From NCBI GenBank assembly GCA_964017235.1, contig OZ024929.1, forward strand, positions 111,585,793-111,649,792: a DNA stretch of 64,000 nt, read 5' to 3'. The notes under the pieces are model-generated. The model did no database searches, had not been told where the DNA came from, and saw only the letters and a program-made list of their open reading frames with translations. Shown here piece by piece: positions 44,527-56,500 of the stretch; position 1 is the first letter of the stretch, and each line of letters begins with the position of its first letter. The DNA is from Sabellastarte sp. h YS-2021. Taxonomy: Eukaryota; Annelida; Polychaeta; Sabellida; Sabellidae. The position numbers were made by a program, and so were the translations under genes.

Positions 44527-45194
44527 AAATTCCCCTCCCAAAACATAACAGTTCAGTACAAATACTTATCACAAAAAAAGCCCAACACCCACATCACCCC
44601 AAACATGAAACAAATAACACATGGTAATACACATAACAACAGAAGGAAACATAGAAAAAAATTAGATAAATGAACTCCAAATATGGCCAATAATCTGCCC
44701 ATTTGTAGCTTAAAATCCATGGGACTGGTTTAAATCTGTCAAAAAAAAGTCCAACACTGACACCATCCCTAGTGTTAAAGAATTGGCAATCTTGGTCTGG
44801 GGAACATTGAGGATGCCTCAAGATGCCTGAGGGAGCCGGGACTTAATCGGGGGTTAGTCGGGGCTTAGTCCCAGGAGGCCTGAGGCGTCCTGGGACCCAG
44901 TCGGTATGTCTACAACAAGAACGTGGTTCAAACCGACCAGAAAAATGGCTTAATCGGTTCTTAGTCCCAGAACAGTCGGGGACTGTGTGGGGCCACCTGG
45001 GGCCTCCTCAGGCTTCCTGAGGCCGATCTGAACTTCATCCCAGGCTTTAATACCGATTCAATTTTCCCGCCCATTTTACCTTTTTTTTCACCGACTGTTC
45101 ATGATTAAGGGTCGCAGACAGGATCGGGGCCTAGTCCTTTGGTGGAACAGGGGTATTACACAATTGTAAACCCAATTTAAGCTAGTGTTTTAAG

Positions 45195-45410
45195 TCACGC
45201 CCGGTACCTTATCGGGTATATTGTGATGAGTAGATGGAAGGGCAGGAGAAACCAGTGCATACAGTCGGTCAAGATTCTTGTACTGAAAGCTACTGACCAA
45301 GAGCAAGCAACTACCAGCTTTCCCACATGAGGTCAGGCCGGGATTTGAACTCTGATCTCAGAGGTGGAAGGCGAGTGTGTTACCACTGCGCAACGTCTCA
45401 CCCAAATACA
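45195..45410 (-). mobile_element. Family 1 SINE, diverged
   Basis: On the minus strand: GAGACGTTGCGCAGTGGTAA head, B-box-like AGTTCAAATCCCGGCC, family body (CTTGACCGACTGTATGCACT) and a degraded tail. Confidence 0.75.
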
Positions 45411-46850
45411 AAGTGGATCAAACCTGCTTGAACCACACCTGAAAGTAGATGAGCCCCTCCAGTTGCACCGCTTGACTGCAGTAAGGAATGATATGACCTA
45501 GATGATATATTGAAAGGATATCGCATGAGAGAATCACTGCCATATTTTGTCATAAAATTGTTTTTCATTTTTTGTGTAAGGAAAAAAGTGTTAGATTTTT
45601 CAATATTGGACTTTATTGTGGCAACCCACTTATGTTTAATTCATTGTCCACTGTGTAACAATACATGATAGTGTGAGAACACAGATTTACTAGATTTCCT
45701 TTTGTCACTGAATTAATCATTGGATATACAATATAGCTTGGTCCATTACAAAGACAAATAATTGCATCGCCTCATTTGTCTTTTCTATTCAGTATGAGTT
45801 CACACTGGTAGAACATGGTTAAAATTTGCATAAATTTACATAACTAATGGACCGATTGTTTTTACTATTACATGCTATGCTTACCTGTAAGACTCGGATT
45901 CAGATGATTCAGTTCAGGTGTGATATTCAGGACAGAATTTTGTGGAGTGAGTAAATTTATCCAAATATTTCGGAGATGTCACTAACCGAATCAACAAAAA
46001 CCCTTCAAACTTCTCTTCACAGTGAAGTGTACCAAGTCGGGTAAGTTGAGTCTAAATTTTTATTTGCTAGAAAAAAAATGGAAGAGAAGTATATATAATG
46101 GAGAAAAAGTCTGGCTGATCTCAAGTACAGTGTTTGATAAGTGTTTCACTGTATTCTACGAAACCCTGGAACCGCCATCCAAATTCAAAAATTTGAAACA
46201 TGCTATTTGGAATTCCCAATATCATTGATTGGTTGATGTAAAAATGTTACATTGTTCAAGACATTCACATAAAAGCCCTTGCACACTGGTCTTACATTTT
46301 GGTTACATCTAATACTGTGAAAACAAAACAATGAAAAGGTATGTAACACGACCAGAAAGCATACAGTGAAGTTTGTTTAAAATATAGTTGGGATTGACGA
46401 GTCATAAACGTAAGCTAAATGTAAGGTGGATCAACTGAACTTTTTAACCCTGCATTAAATGTAGCAAATGTTTCAAACGACTGGTCGGGAGGTTATTTGC
46501 TTATGTTGTGTCCAAAGAATATATTTTGGGGTGTCATTTCTTGTGAAATGTGAGTTAGCAATGCAACATTAAAACAATTAGGGACATAGAATGGGAGAGG
46601 CATGGGTTGATGACACTTTTGGGTAAAGTTTCTAAGATGACAGACTGAGGTGAAACAATAGCAGTATGAAGCATCACCTTGCAACATTTAATGCTTTCTG
46701 TAATAACATGAGCAAATCTGCAATCATGCTTTGCTGTAACATTTGTAAACTACAAATTTGTCACTCGCTTTATTGTCAGCTGGCAGTGTATCCCTTAAAC
46801 ATCCCATAATTGAGGCTGTAGAAGCAATAATAAACAAGAACACTCGAAGA
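45411..46850. other. Intergenic sequence, no supported gene
   Basis: No coding stretch, terminal repeats or tandem structure that I can defend. Confidence 0.5.
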
Positions 46851-47229
46851 GCGCAGACCTCCGCCAAGGGAGCTCAATTCCGGATCACTCCCAATTTATT
46901 TTTTATGGATCCAGACAGTGATCCAGATCACTCCCAAAATTTAATCACTTGTTCCTTGTCCCATTTAGGACATATCCTGAAAATTTCACCAAAATCCGTC
47001 TATAACTTTTTGAGTTATCTGTCTTCAAAATTACATTTCATGGATCCAGAAGATCCAGATAGTAACCCGGATCACTCCCAAAATTGAATCATTTCTTCCT
47101 TTTACCTTTTCAGACATATCGTGAAAATTTTATCAAAATCCGTCAATAAGTTATCTTGTTTACAAACAAAGAAACTCACAAACCCACAAACAAACCCAGG
47201 CGAAAACATAACCTTCTTGGCGGAGGTAA
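46851..47229 (+). mobile_element. Small inverted-repeat element carrying the 144-bp satellite unit
   Basis: GACCTCCGCCAAGGG on the left (46856-46870) and CCTTCTTGGCGGAGGT on the right (47212-47227) are inverted copies. Between them lie about two units of the satellite seen at 11480-12328 (GATCCAGATAGT, GATCACTCCCAAAATTGAAT, TTTCTTCCTTTTACC, CCTGAAAATTTCACC). A stretch rich in ACAAACAAAC/ACAAACCC precedes the right end. No protein is encoded. Confidence 0.75.
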
Positions 47230-47240
47230 AAAAGAACTTA

Positions 47241-47642
47241 AAGAGCACAAACCTCCTCCAAGTCCGAGAAAATTATGAAAACAACAAATTATGTGACTTT
47301 AAGGTGGCCATAACCTGATAAAAATGGAACACTTAAGATCACCATAAAGTCATATTACATATTTCTGATATTGTGGCATATACACCAGGTATGATAGACC
47401 AAAAACGAGGTAAAGTGCGAGTTATGGGATAAAACCTCATTTTTCGACTTTAAGGTTTCCTAAAATTGGTGTCAGTGGCATTGATACCTCCAAAATGTAA
47501 TCATTTCTTACTTAAGTACACATGGACCATCTCTGAAAATTTGAAGAAAATCTATTAATAATTTTTTGAGCTACGCTGTTCACTAACAAACAAACGGATG
47601 GACAAATCCCAAATGATTACATAACCTTTGCTTTTAGAGGTA
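47241..47642 (+). mobile_element. Diverged relative of the preceding element
   Basis: It opens with AAGAGCACAAACCTCCTCC, like the AAGAGCGCAGACCTCCGCC of its neighbour. It contains TAATCATTTCTTACTTAAG and GACCATCTCTGAAAATTTG, and ends ACATAACCTTTGCTTTTAG then AGGTAA. The inverted ends have decayed (ACCTCC versus GAGGT). Confidence 0.6.
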
Positions 47643-47699
47643 ATTAAATGCATAATGTTACAGCTTTTACCAATTTTAAGAAAGAGAGACGTTTCCACA

Positions 47700-48875
47700 C
47701 TTCAGAAAGGAAAGTAATTATCTCAAAAAATCGACTTGGTATCTCAAAAAATTGAAATAATTATCTCAAAAAATTGACTTAATATCTTAAACAAATTGAC
47801 TTAATATCTCAAAAAATTGACTTACTCTAAAACAATTGACTTAATATCTAAAAAAACTGAAATAACTATCTCAAAAAATTGACTTAAAATCTATCTCGAA
47901 AAATTGACTTAATATCTCAAGAAATTGACATAATGTCCCAAGAAATTGAGATAACTATCCCGAAAAATTGACATAATTTCTCGAAAAATTGACTTAATAC
48001 CTCAAGAAATTGACATAATATCTCGAAAAATTGAGATAACTATCTTAAGAAATTGACTTAGTATCTCGAAAAATTGACTTATTATCTCCAAAAAATTAAC
48101 ATAATATCTCCCAAAATTGACTTAATATCTCAAGAAATTGAGATAACTATCTCGAAAAATTGACATAATATCTCGAAAAATTGACTTAATATCTCAAGAA
48201 ATTGACATAATATCTCGAAAAATTGACTTAATATCTCAAAAAATTGAGATAACTATCTCAAGAAAATGACTTAGTATCTCGAAAAATTGACTTAATATCT
48301 CAAGAAATTGACATAATATCTCAAGAAATTGAGATAACTATCCCGAAAAATTGACATAATTTCTTAAAACATTGACTTAATATCTCAAAAAATTGACATA
48401 ATATCTCCAAAAATTGACTTAACATCTCAAGAAATTGAGATAACTATCTCAAGAAATTGACTTAGTATCTCGAAAAATTGACTTAATATTTCAAGAAATT
48501 GAGATAACTATCTCAAAAAATTGACTTAGTATCTCGAAAAATAGACTTAATATCTTGAAAAATTGACTTAATATCTCAAAAAAATTGACATAATATCTCG
48601 AGAAATTGAGATAACTATCTGAAAAAATTTTACTTAGTATCTCGAAAAATTGACTTAATATCTAAAAAAATTGACATAATATCTCGAAAAATTGACTTAA
48701 TATCTCCAAAAAATTGAGATAACTATCTAAAAAAATTGACTTAATATCTCGAAAAATTGACTCAATATCTTAAAAAATTGACATAATATCTAAAAAAATT
48801 GAGATAACTATCTCAAAAATTGACTTAATATCTCGAAAAATTGAGATACTATCTCACTAAATTGAGAAAAATTTT
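47700..48875 (+). repeat. Minisatellite, about 21-bp period, roughly 55 units
   Basis: The unit is AAAAATTGACTTAATATCTC with variants ACATAA and GAGATAACT. The variant TTGAGATAACTATCTC(A/G)A recurs every few units and is close to palindromic. The array ends in ATTGAGAAAAATTTTTTTTT. No coding potential. Confidence 0.92.
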
Positions 48876-49779
48876 TTTTTTACTTGGCCCTAATACTCTT
48901 CCGTGCTCAAGTCTGTCTAAACAGCTTTGTTTTGGGTCTGGATGAACATAACGAAAGCTGATCGCTGTCAACGTGACAGGGGTTTTGATATTGTTTGTAA
49001 GGAACAAAGGAAGTATCTTAATCTCTAATTACTTCACATACATTTCTTTTTTGCTCCACCCAATGTCAGTAATACAGTGGTGTTTGATAACAGAAAGTAC
49101 CTAGCTAGGTAAGTTACCGGGTAAATTTACTTGTTAGTGTGAGTGACAGACACACTTATATGAGGACATTATGCATATTGTCTCGCAAGCACCGTGTTTC
49201 ACCATGTGAATCTCCACTGAATAAACTGTTTAAGGGTCAAACCTTGGGTATTTAATGACCATTTCTACAACAAAGATCATATCAACAGAAGTTTTAGTGT
49301 GTTTTTTTTTGACAATTAAAGTAGAAACTAAGTTAGAATTTTTGAGCGTTGAGTTTAAAACATTTTTCTTCACAATATAGCCAAAGAAAAGTGTTGTTTT
49401 TTTTTCTTTTTAAAAATGGGTAATAAAAATATATTTATTCTGCTCGGTAGTGTAATTGTGAACGTTTTAAAATGAATACTGTGTCTGAAGGTACAGTATC
49501 TTGACAAACATTTAACATGTAACATTTTAACATGTATACAGATAAACAATCAGACAGTCACTGATGACAGTGACCGAGACAGTCATTAAGATTGCCAGGA
49601 AAATAAACTTATTTGCATCTTATTGTATTTATAGTTTATAACGCTTAGACCAATATAAAATATGCTTCCGAGCCTTTGCAATGTGTATTATACGAGTACA
49701 TTTTGTCTCTAGTTGCGATTTGGACGGGTTTAATTAAATGTTCATAATCAGTTTGTCCTCATTCAGGGCTTACAGTAAC
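48876..49779. other. Intergenic sequence, no supported gene
   Basis: Nothing coding or repetitive is clear. A direct repeat ACATTTAACATGTAACATTT at about 49507-49540 is minor. Confidence 0.45.
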
Positions 49780-49792
49780 AAAATGGATTAAC

Positions 49793-50026
49793 TTATTTAT
49801 TTATTTGGGGTTTTACGTCGTTTTCAACACGGTACAGGTCATGTCATGACGGGTAGTTGGGAGGGCAGAGGAAACCAGTACATACAGTTCGTCAAGGTAC
49901 TGTACTGTAAACTGCTGACCAAAGGCAAGCAACTACCAGCTTTCCCACTTGAGGCTGGTCCGGGAACCGAACACCGATCCCAGTGGTGGGAGGCGAGAGT
50001 GTTACCACTCTGCCACCGTGGCCCCC
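49793..50026 (-). mobile_element. Full-length family 1 SINE with perfect target duplication
   Basis: It is flanked by identical 13-bp copies of AAAATGGATTAAC (49780-49792 and 50027-50039). The minus strand reads GGGGGCCACGGTGGCAGAGT, then a B-box-containing GTTCGGTTCCCGG head and the family body, and ends in CCCCAAATAAATAAATAAG. Confidence 0.93.
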
Positions 50027-50199
50027 AAAATGGATTAACAAAGATCAGCTGAAATATACTGCCAAGTTTGGTACTTTGACACTGTATCTCTACTCTGTTT
50101 TATTAAAATATGTAATGATATAATCACAGCCTATAAGTATATTTGCACAAAATAACAGCGATAAAAATAACCCCGTTCCTTATTGGAATATAGTAAATA

Positions 50200-51790
50200 A
50201 GAATATTAACATTATAAAACACATTTACCAAATCATTGTTTCAAATGTCCCAGATTATTATGATGTGATCAAATGATATTCTACAACAGAATTTTTCCCT
50301 AATTTGTCAATAAAAGACAAAGTTACAATTTTAAAATCCTTAATAGTCTCACAGTTTTCCTTATTATTTAGTACTATATATACCCCAGTGGAAATCATAC
50401 ATAAAATAGATAAAATAATATTTTCTTTTTTTTAATAGAACAATAAACCAGCTAAAATTAAAAGAAGTGATTAGATACCAAATGGTGGCTTAAAATGCCA
50501 GATATCCATTCAATAAATGGAACAAACAAAATTTTGTGCTTTAAAAAAATATCAAACAATTTAAATTGTAAATGGGCAAGTCTTATGCTGAGTCTACTTA
50601 ACCTGAATCCTATAGAGTTGAAACATAAATTAAACTATAATTTTATTGAAAAAGGTAAAAGTAGTTTTCATAAACAGATATTTGAAAGTTGGATAAAGTT
50701 CATCCATTTCATTCCGATTAATGATGAAGAGGTATTAAATTTAAATGTTTTCAAGTCAAATCTGTTTCTCTGTGAAAATAAAGTACTGAAACCAATCTCA
50801 TTTGGCCTAGTTAATACTAATAATAACTACGATATAAAACTAATTGATTTGTTAGACACATCCACAGGTAAGATTTTAAATGTTGCAACCTTGTATCAGA
50901 AAATGAACTGGAATCTAAACTTTCTCCACTACATTAAAAGCTTTATTTCCATTCCATGAATTGAAAATTTATCAATACTTCCTATAGCTATAGGAAAAAA
51001 ATGCCAAATGAAGTTTATACACACACAAAAAAAATATATATATATATAGCAATTGTAAAAGTGAAAACTGTTGAAACCTACCAAGAACTCATTACAAGAG
51101 TATCAAAGCCACCAACATCAACAGCAATATGGGTAAACCTGATTCTTCTGTTGGAAAAGCATGAGTGGTCCGTCTCTTTTGAACTACCATATAAAATTTT
51201 AAGATAACCCTATTTTCAGAGTTTTCAGTATAAAATCCTTCATCGAATTGTTAATTGTGGAGATAATTTATTTAAATGGAATATAACAGATAGTCCAAAA
51301 TGCAATTACTGTACTCTTATTGATACAATAGAACACCACTTCCACTATTGTGAAGTAAGTCAGGCTTTCTGAGAAAATTTAGAATTGAAACTTAAAGACG
51401 TATATGACAGGGAATTAAAGATCTCAATATGTGACATATTGTTAGGTTTAAATTTAGAAAATTCCTCGTAGTCACATTGTATTAATACAGTAATTATCTG
51501 GGGAAAATGGTATTAATAAAAACAAAAGTTTACTTCAGCCAGTTTTGAAAAATGATTTTTTTTTTGGAAATAATCAAATCCGAATTAGAAATTCTAGAAA
51601 AATATACTGTAATGAAAAGAAAATTAATAAATTTAACAAAGTATATAAAACATTGTGTGATAGCTTATAGTGTTTATAGCATTTTTCCAGAGCAACAAGG
51701 TTTGATTCATGTGTTTTGTTATTTTTGTGGTTTTTTTTTCCTTTTTTCCAAAAGAGATGCAACAGTGCACTTAGTGACATTGTAATTTTA
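50200..51790 (+). mobile_element. LINE relic, Tx1/L1-like, 5' truncated and decayed
   Basis: The translation, broken by several stops and frameshifts, follows the post-catalytic region of LINE ORF2. The RT thumb (KDKVTILKSLIVSQFSLLFS, then a PNGGLKMPDI block at about 50480-50510) precedes an open 154-residue stretch (50495-50959). A zinc-binding motif CNYCTLIDTIEHHFHYC lies at about 51301-51351, and a decayed tail runs to about 51.79 kb. It is older than the LINE at 19.6 kb, judging from its breaks. Exact ends are not defined. Confidence 0.75.
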
Positions 51791-51959
51791 TTCTACTATT
51801 ATCTATTTACTGATTGTTTGATTGTAACATTTGTTTTTAGGAAGTCTTCTTTGTACATGTCGTGACAGAACACAAAATTTGACAGAATTTTAAATTCTGT
51901 AGACATTACTTAAAATTCTAAGCTCTATCGACAGAATTTGAAATTCTTAAGACCTGTAC

Positions 51960-52928
51960 TGTTACATATATTGGACACTATATTAGTACATTGTATATTA
52001 CATATATTAGGCACTATATTAGTGCATTGCTTAATTTAAGCTTTATGTTTATACATTGTCATAAAAGATAATTGTGTTGTTGGTTCTTTTTGTGTGTTAA
52101 CATTTAAAGTAAGGGAGTTATTGATTTTTGTGTTTTAGTGTTTATTGATTTGTTCACAGACTGGGGGAAATCCCCCCTCAGTGGTTATGTTAGATTTGGG
52201 GAAACCCAATTGCCAGTAGTTTCTAGAACTTCCTCATTTGGCCTAGATGGCTCAATCTTCTTTTGAGTTGGTTCTGTACAATTCCAGAAGGAATCTGTGA
52301 ATGTATATAAGGAATGTACATCTGACCACAAGTGAACTTTGTATTCGCTTGCTATAAGGAGAGCTATTGTGTTTTGGAGTATAATATATGCTTATATCAC
52401 TGTGAACTTTTACTGGAGTGAACTGGATACATTGTCTGGACAGATTTATTGCACTTTGGATATTTTTGGATATTGTACCTTCATATAACAGAGAGTGGAT
52501 TTACTGCATTTTGGACATAGTCCATATCTTGGAGCAGACAGTACAGTTGTGTTAACTCCCTAACTATCTCCAGGCAGACATTTTGTGTGATTGGATATAC
52601 AAAGGATAGCAGGACAAGGATATTTTGTGTTAGACATTGGACAGATCACAGGACAGATCACAGGACATTGGACCAGTCACAGAATATACCACAGGACGGA
52701 TTACAGAACAGATTGTTGGATACGGCAGATAAACTTTACTCTTAATCTCAGTGGTCAGGTCAGCTAGATCTTATTATTGTATTTGTGTGTTTGGTTAAGA
52801 GCATACCAGTTGACTGTAATCATTATTGTTGACTATTAAATAAATTTGTTAAGTTCAACTTTTAGCTTTTTCTGTTACAACTTAAAGACAACCGGTAATT
52901 GCTACCGCGCTTGCCCGTGACCGTAACA
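51960..52928 (+). repeat. 5' LTR of the Gmr1-type element
   Basis: Starts TGTTACATATATTGGACAC, ends CCCGTGACCGTAACA. A TATA-like TATATAAGG is at 52304-52312 and AATAAA at 52839-52844, giving plausible start and end signals for the transcript. A short internal repeat ACAGATCACAGG occurs twice near 52640. Confidence 0.95.
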
Positions 52929-52935
52929 GGAAAAT

Positions 52936-52953
52936 TGGGGGCTCGTCCGGGAT
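52936..52953 (+). promoter_or_regulatory. Primer-binding site, tRNA-Pro type
   Basis: TGGGGGCTCGTCCGGGAT lies seven bases after the 5' LTR. It is complementary to the 3' end of tRNA-Pro, the primer known from several retroelements. The complementarity is recognised from memory, not computed against the host's tRNAs. Confidence 0.8.
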
Positions 52954-53048
52954 CCAACCATTTGATTACAACTATTTGATCAACCGTTCAATTAACATTT
53001 TGAAAATCCATTTGATTTAGTAATTGGTTACAGTCAACAGTGCTCAAA

Positions 53049-53534
53049 ATGGCTAGTGCTAAAGAGTTTGTACAGTCACCATCTATGGAAGTTCTAGAAA
53101 CTTTTAAGAAAGATATGTTAATGCAGATAGCACAAGAGTTACAGTTAGAGGTGAAAAGGTCAACACGTAAACATGAACTTAAAAGGCTTATTGTTGAACA
53201 GTTAGTTGATGAAGATGTTTTACCTGATAGTTGTTTAGAAGTGTATAAGCCTCTACCAATGGAACCTTCTAGGCAATACGAGATCAGGCGATTAGAAATT
53301 GAGAGAGAGCTAAAACTCAGAGAATTTGAGGCTAGAGAAAGAGAGCTTGAAGCTCAACAACGAAAAGAAGAGCTTGAAGCTCAACAGCGAAAAGAAGAGC
53401 TTGAAGCTCAAAAATATGAAAAAGAACTTGAGCTTAGACATGAAAGAGAAATGAAAGCTTTAGAATTAAATGCTCGTCGAATTGCCCATGAAGAGTCCAT
53501 TGCTACTAAATTTGATCTGGGGAAAAATGTGTGA
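53049..53534 (+). pseudogene. gag: gag, N-terminal part ending at an in-frame TGA
   Basis: The ATG at 53049 has a good context (AAAATGG); an upstream in-frame GTG at 53040 is not a likely start. The product begins MASAKEFVQSPSMEVLE. It has a short helical domain (QIAQELQLEVKRSTRKHELK) and then a highly charged coiled coil with nearly repeated EAQQRKEEL units (about residues 96-130). TGA at 53532-53534 interrupts a frame that otherwise continues without shift into the rest of gag-pol. Either this copy is inactive or the stop is suppressed; a C-to-T change of an Arg CGA codon is the simplest origin. Gag would form the particle that packages element RNA. Confidence 0.8.
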
Positions 53535-56500
53535 CTGGTACCACCTTTTAATGAGTCAGAGGTCGATAAGTACTTTCAACACTTTGAAAGAGTAGCTCAA
53601 AATTTGAAATGGCCTATAGACCAGTGGCCTTTATTGCTGCAAAGTGTTTTGAGGGGAAAGGCCCAGGAGGCATACACGGCTTTGCCAATTTCTGAATGTG
53701 TGGACTATAACTCTGTCAAAAATGCTATTTTGAAAGCATATGAGTTGGTACCAGAAGCATATCGTCAAAAATTCAGAAATTATCGTAAACAAGAAAGTCA
53801 AACTCATGTTGAATTTGCCCATGAGAAAGAAGTGTACTTTGACAGATGGTGTAATTCTAGGGAAGTAGGTACCGACTTTGAGAAACTTAGGCAAGTTATT
53901 TTGATTGAAGAGTTCAAAAGGTGTGTTCGTGATGACATTAAAACCTATCTAGATGAACAGAAAGTTGAAAATTTGGCAAAAGCAGCAGCTTATGCTGATG
54001 ACTATGCGCTAACTCACAAGTCCACTTTCAACAAGAATAAGTCCTTTGGTCCTGCTAAAAAGTCTTATCCAGAAATAGGAAAGAAATCTGAAAATGTAGC
54101 TCCAGAAAAGAGTTCAGATAAGGGTCAAACCTCAAATCAGACTATGAGTAAGGATAGGAAACCCAGATCCTTTGCTCCTGTGTGCCATTATTGTAAGAAA
54201 CCTGGGCATGTTATGTCTGACTGTTGGCTCTTAAAGAAGAGAAGAGAAAAGGAGGCAACGCCCAATGCCTTTGTGTCTAGCAAGTCTAACTGGCGTTCAA
54301 ATCCCAATAGAGCAGAGTCTAGTATTGGTTTAGACAAGTCTGAGATTATTAGGGAAGAGTTCAAACCTTTTGTGTCTGAGGGTTTTGTATCCTTGGAAAG
54401 TAGTTCCAGTCAGGTCCCCATTAAGATATTAAGAGACACTGGAGCTACTCAGTCCTTACTTTTAGAAGGTGTATTGCCATTGAGTATAAGCACATCTACT
54501 GGTGAGAGTGTCATTGCTCAAGGTATTGAAGGAGGCTGTGTGAACGTTCCCTTGCATAAGGTCAACTTAGTATCAGACTTAGTTACTGGTTCTGTTGTTG
54601 TAGGTACCAGGCCCACTTTACCCATTAAAGGGGTATCTTTGTTATTGGGAAATGATCTTGCAGGTGGAAAGGTAGTTGCTGATCCTAAGGTTACTTCTAA
54701 GCCGATCACTTTGGTTAGCACTGAGAAATTAGAAGAGGTTATTCCTGGTATTTTTCCCTCCTGTGCCGTGACTCGAGCTATGGCCAAAAAGGCCCAAGAA
54801 GAACCAAAAGATTGTAAACAATCTACAGATGTCTTAGTTGATTTGTCAGATACATTCTTAAACAACTATGACCATGATGTGCAGAATTCTAGTGATACAA
54901 ATCCCAAGGCCAGGGTAGATTCTGAAAAACAAGACTCAATTGACTGTCAAGATGTATCACTTTCAAAATCAAAATTGATTTCAGAGCAGGAAGATGATCC
55001 TGAATTAGCTCCTTTATTCAAGTTGGTCTTGCCACCAGTAGAGCTAGATAAGGTCCCTGTAGGCTATTATGTCAGAAATGGTGTGCTTATGCGAAAGTGG
55101 AGGCCACCAAATATCCCTGCATCTGAAGAATGGTCAGTAGTACACCAGATTGTTGTGCCAAAAGTGTACCAAAGTGAGATATTAAAATTGGCTCATGAAT
55201 CTCCAATGGGTGTCCATTTAGGCATCAACAAAACTTACAGCAAAATAACCAAACATTTTTATTGGCCTCAAATTCGGCACTGTGTGGCAGAATTTTGCAA
55301 GTCTTGTCACATTTGTCAAATGGTAGGAAAGCCAAACCAAAAAATTCCTGTAGCTCCTCTCAAACCCATTCCACCATTTGAGGAACCATTTAGCAAAGTG
55401 ATAATTGACTGTGTAGGTCCCTTACCAAAAACTAAATCCAGAAACCAATATCTTTTGACCATTATGTGCGCCTCAACCAGATTTCCCGAAGCCATACCAT
55501 TGACCAACATAACAGCTCCCAAAATCTCAAAAGCTCTGGTTAATTTCTTTACTTTAGTTGGCTTACCAAAAGAGATCCAGTCAGATCAAGGGTCAAATTT
55601 TATGTCAGGACTATTTCAACAGGTTGTATTTCAGTTGGGTGCCAAACAGATCAAATCTAGTGTGTATCACCCAGAATCCCAAGGTGCACTTGAAAGGTTC
55701 CATTCCACTTTGAAGAATATGATTAGGACATATTGTTTAGACAATGAAAAAGACTGGGATGAAGGCATCAGCTTATTATTGTTTGCAGTTAGAGAGTCTG
55801 TTCAAGAGTCTTTAGGCTTTAGTCCCTTTGAGTTGGTCTTTGGCCATTCAGTCCGTGGTCCTCTCAAACTGTTGAAGGAAAATTGGTTATCTGAGACCAC
55901 CGAGAGTCTAATTCTGTTAGATTATGTCTCAAAGTTCAGAGATAAGTTGAAGAAGGCTTGTGAGCTGGCGCAACAAAATTTGAAAAATTCTCAGTCAAAA
56001 ATGAAGATGCTTTATGATAGGAAGTCACAAAACCGTATTTTCAAACCAGGTGACAAGGTTTTAGTGTTACTACCTGTCCAGGGAAATACGTTACAGGCCA
56101 GATATCACGGGCCATACAAAGTGTTAAAGAGAGTAGGTGACCTGGACTATATCATTGAAACCCCGGACAGAAGAAAGTCAACCCAACTATGTCATGTAAA
56201 TATGGTAAAACCATACTTTGAAAGGGGTGTGAAAAAACCTGTTATGGTTACTGACTGTAATATAGAAAGTAACAGTAATCAGGAGCATGAAATATGGGAC
56301 GACACTCCTGATCTTGATGTTGAATGTAAAATTAGGTTGAGTAATTCTGAGATCCTTGATGATTTGGAAACCAAACTGAGTCATGTACCACCAGATAAGA
56401 GGGCTCCACTTATTGAATTGCTCTTAAAGTATAAATCAGTGTTCCCAAATGCCCCTAATAGGACAAATATACTCATGCATGATGTCGACGTCGGCGATGC

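Larger units (their letters stand above)
43092..45155 (+). mobile_element. Harbinger-like non-autonomous element or relic with nested LINE
   Basis: The left end TGTGGGTGTTCCACC and right end (inward) TACCCCTGTTCCACC are flanked by TTA (43089-43091, 45156-45158) and resemble the ends of copies A and B. Subterminal zones carry repeated CCCAGGAGGCCTGAGG- and TCCTGGGACTAAG-like motifs in both orientations (43260-43720, 44810-45060). A TATA-like ACTATATAAGC lies at 43708-43718. No transposase or Myb-like frame remains. A LINE occupies the centre. Confidence 0.75.
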
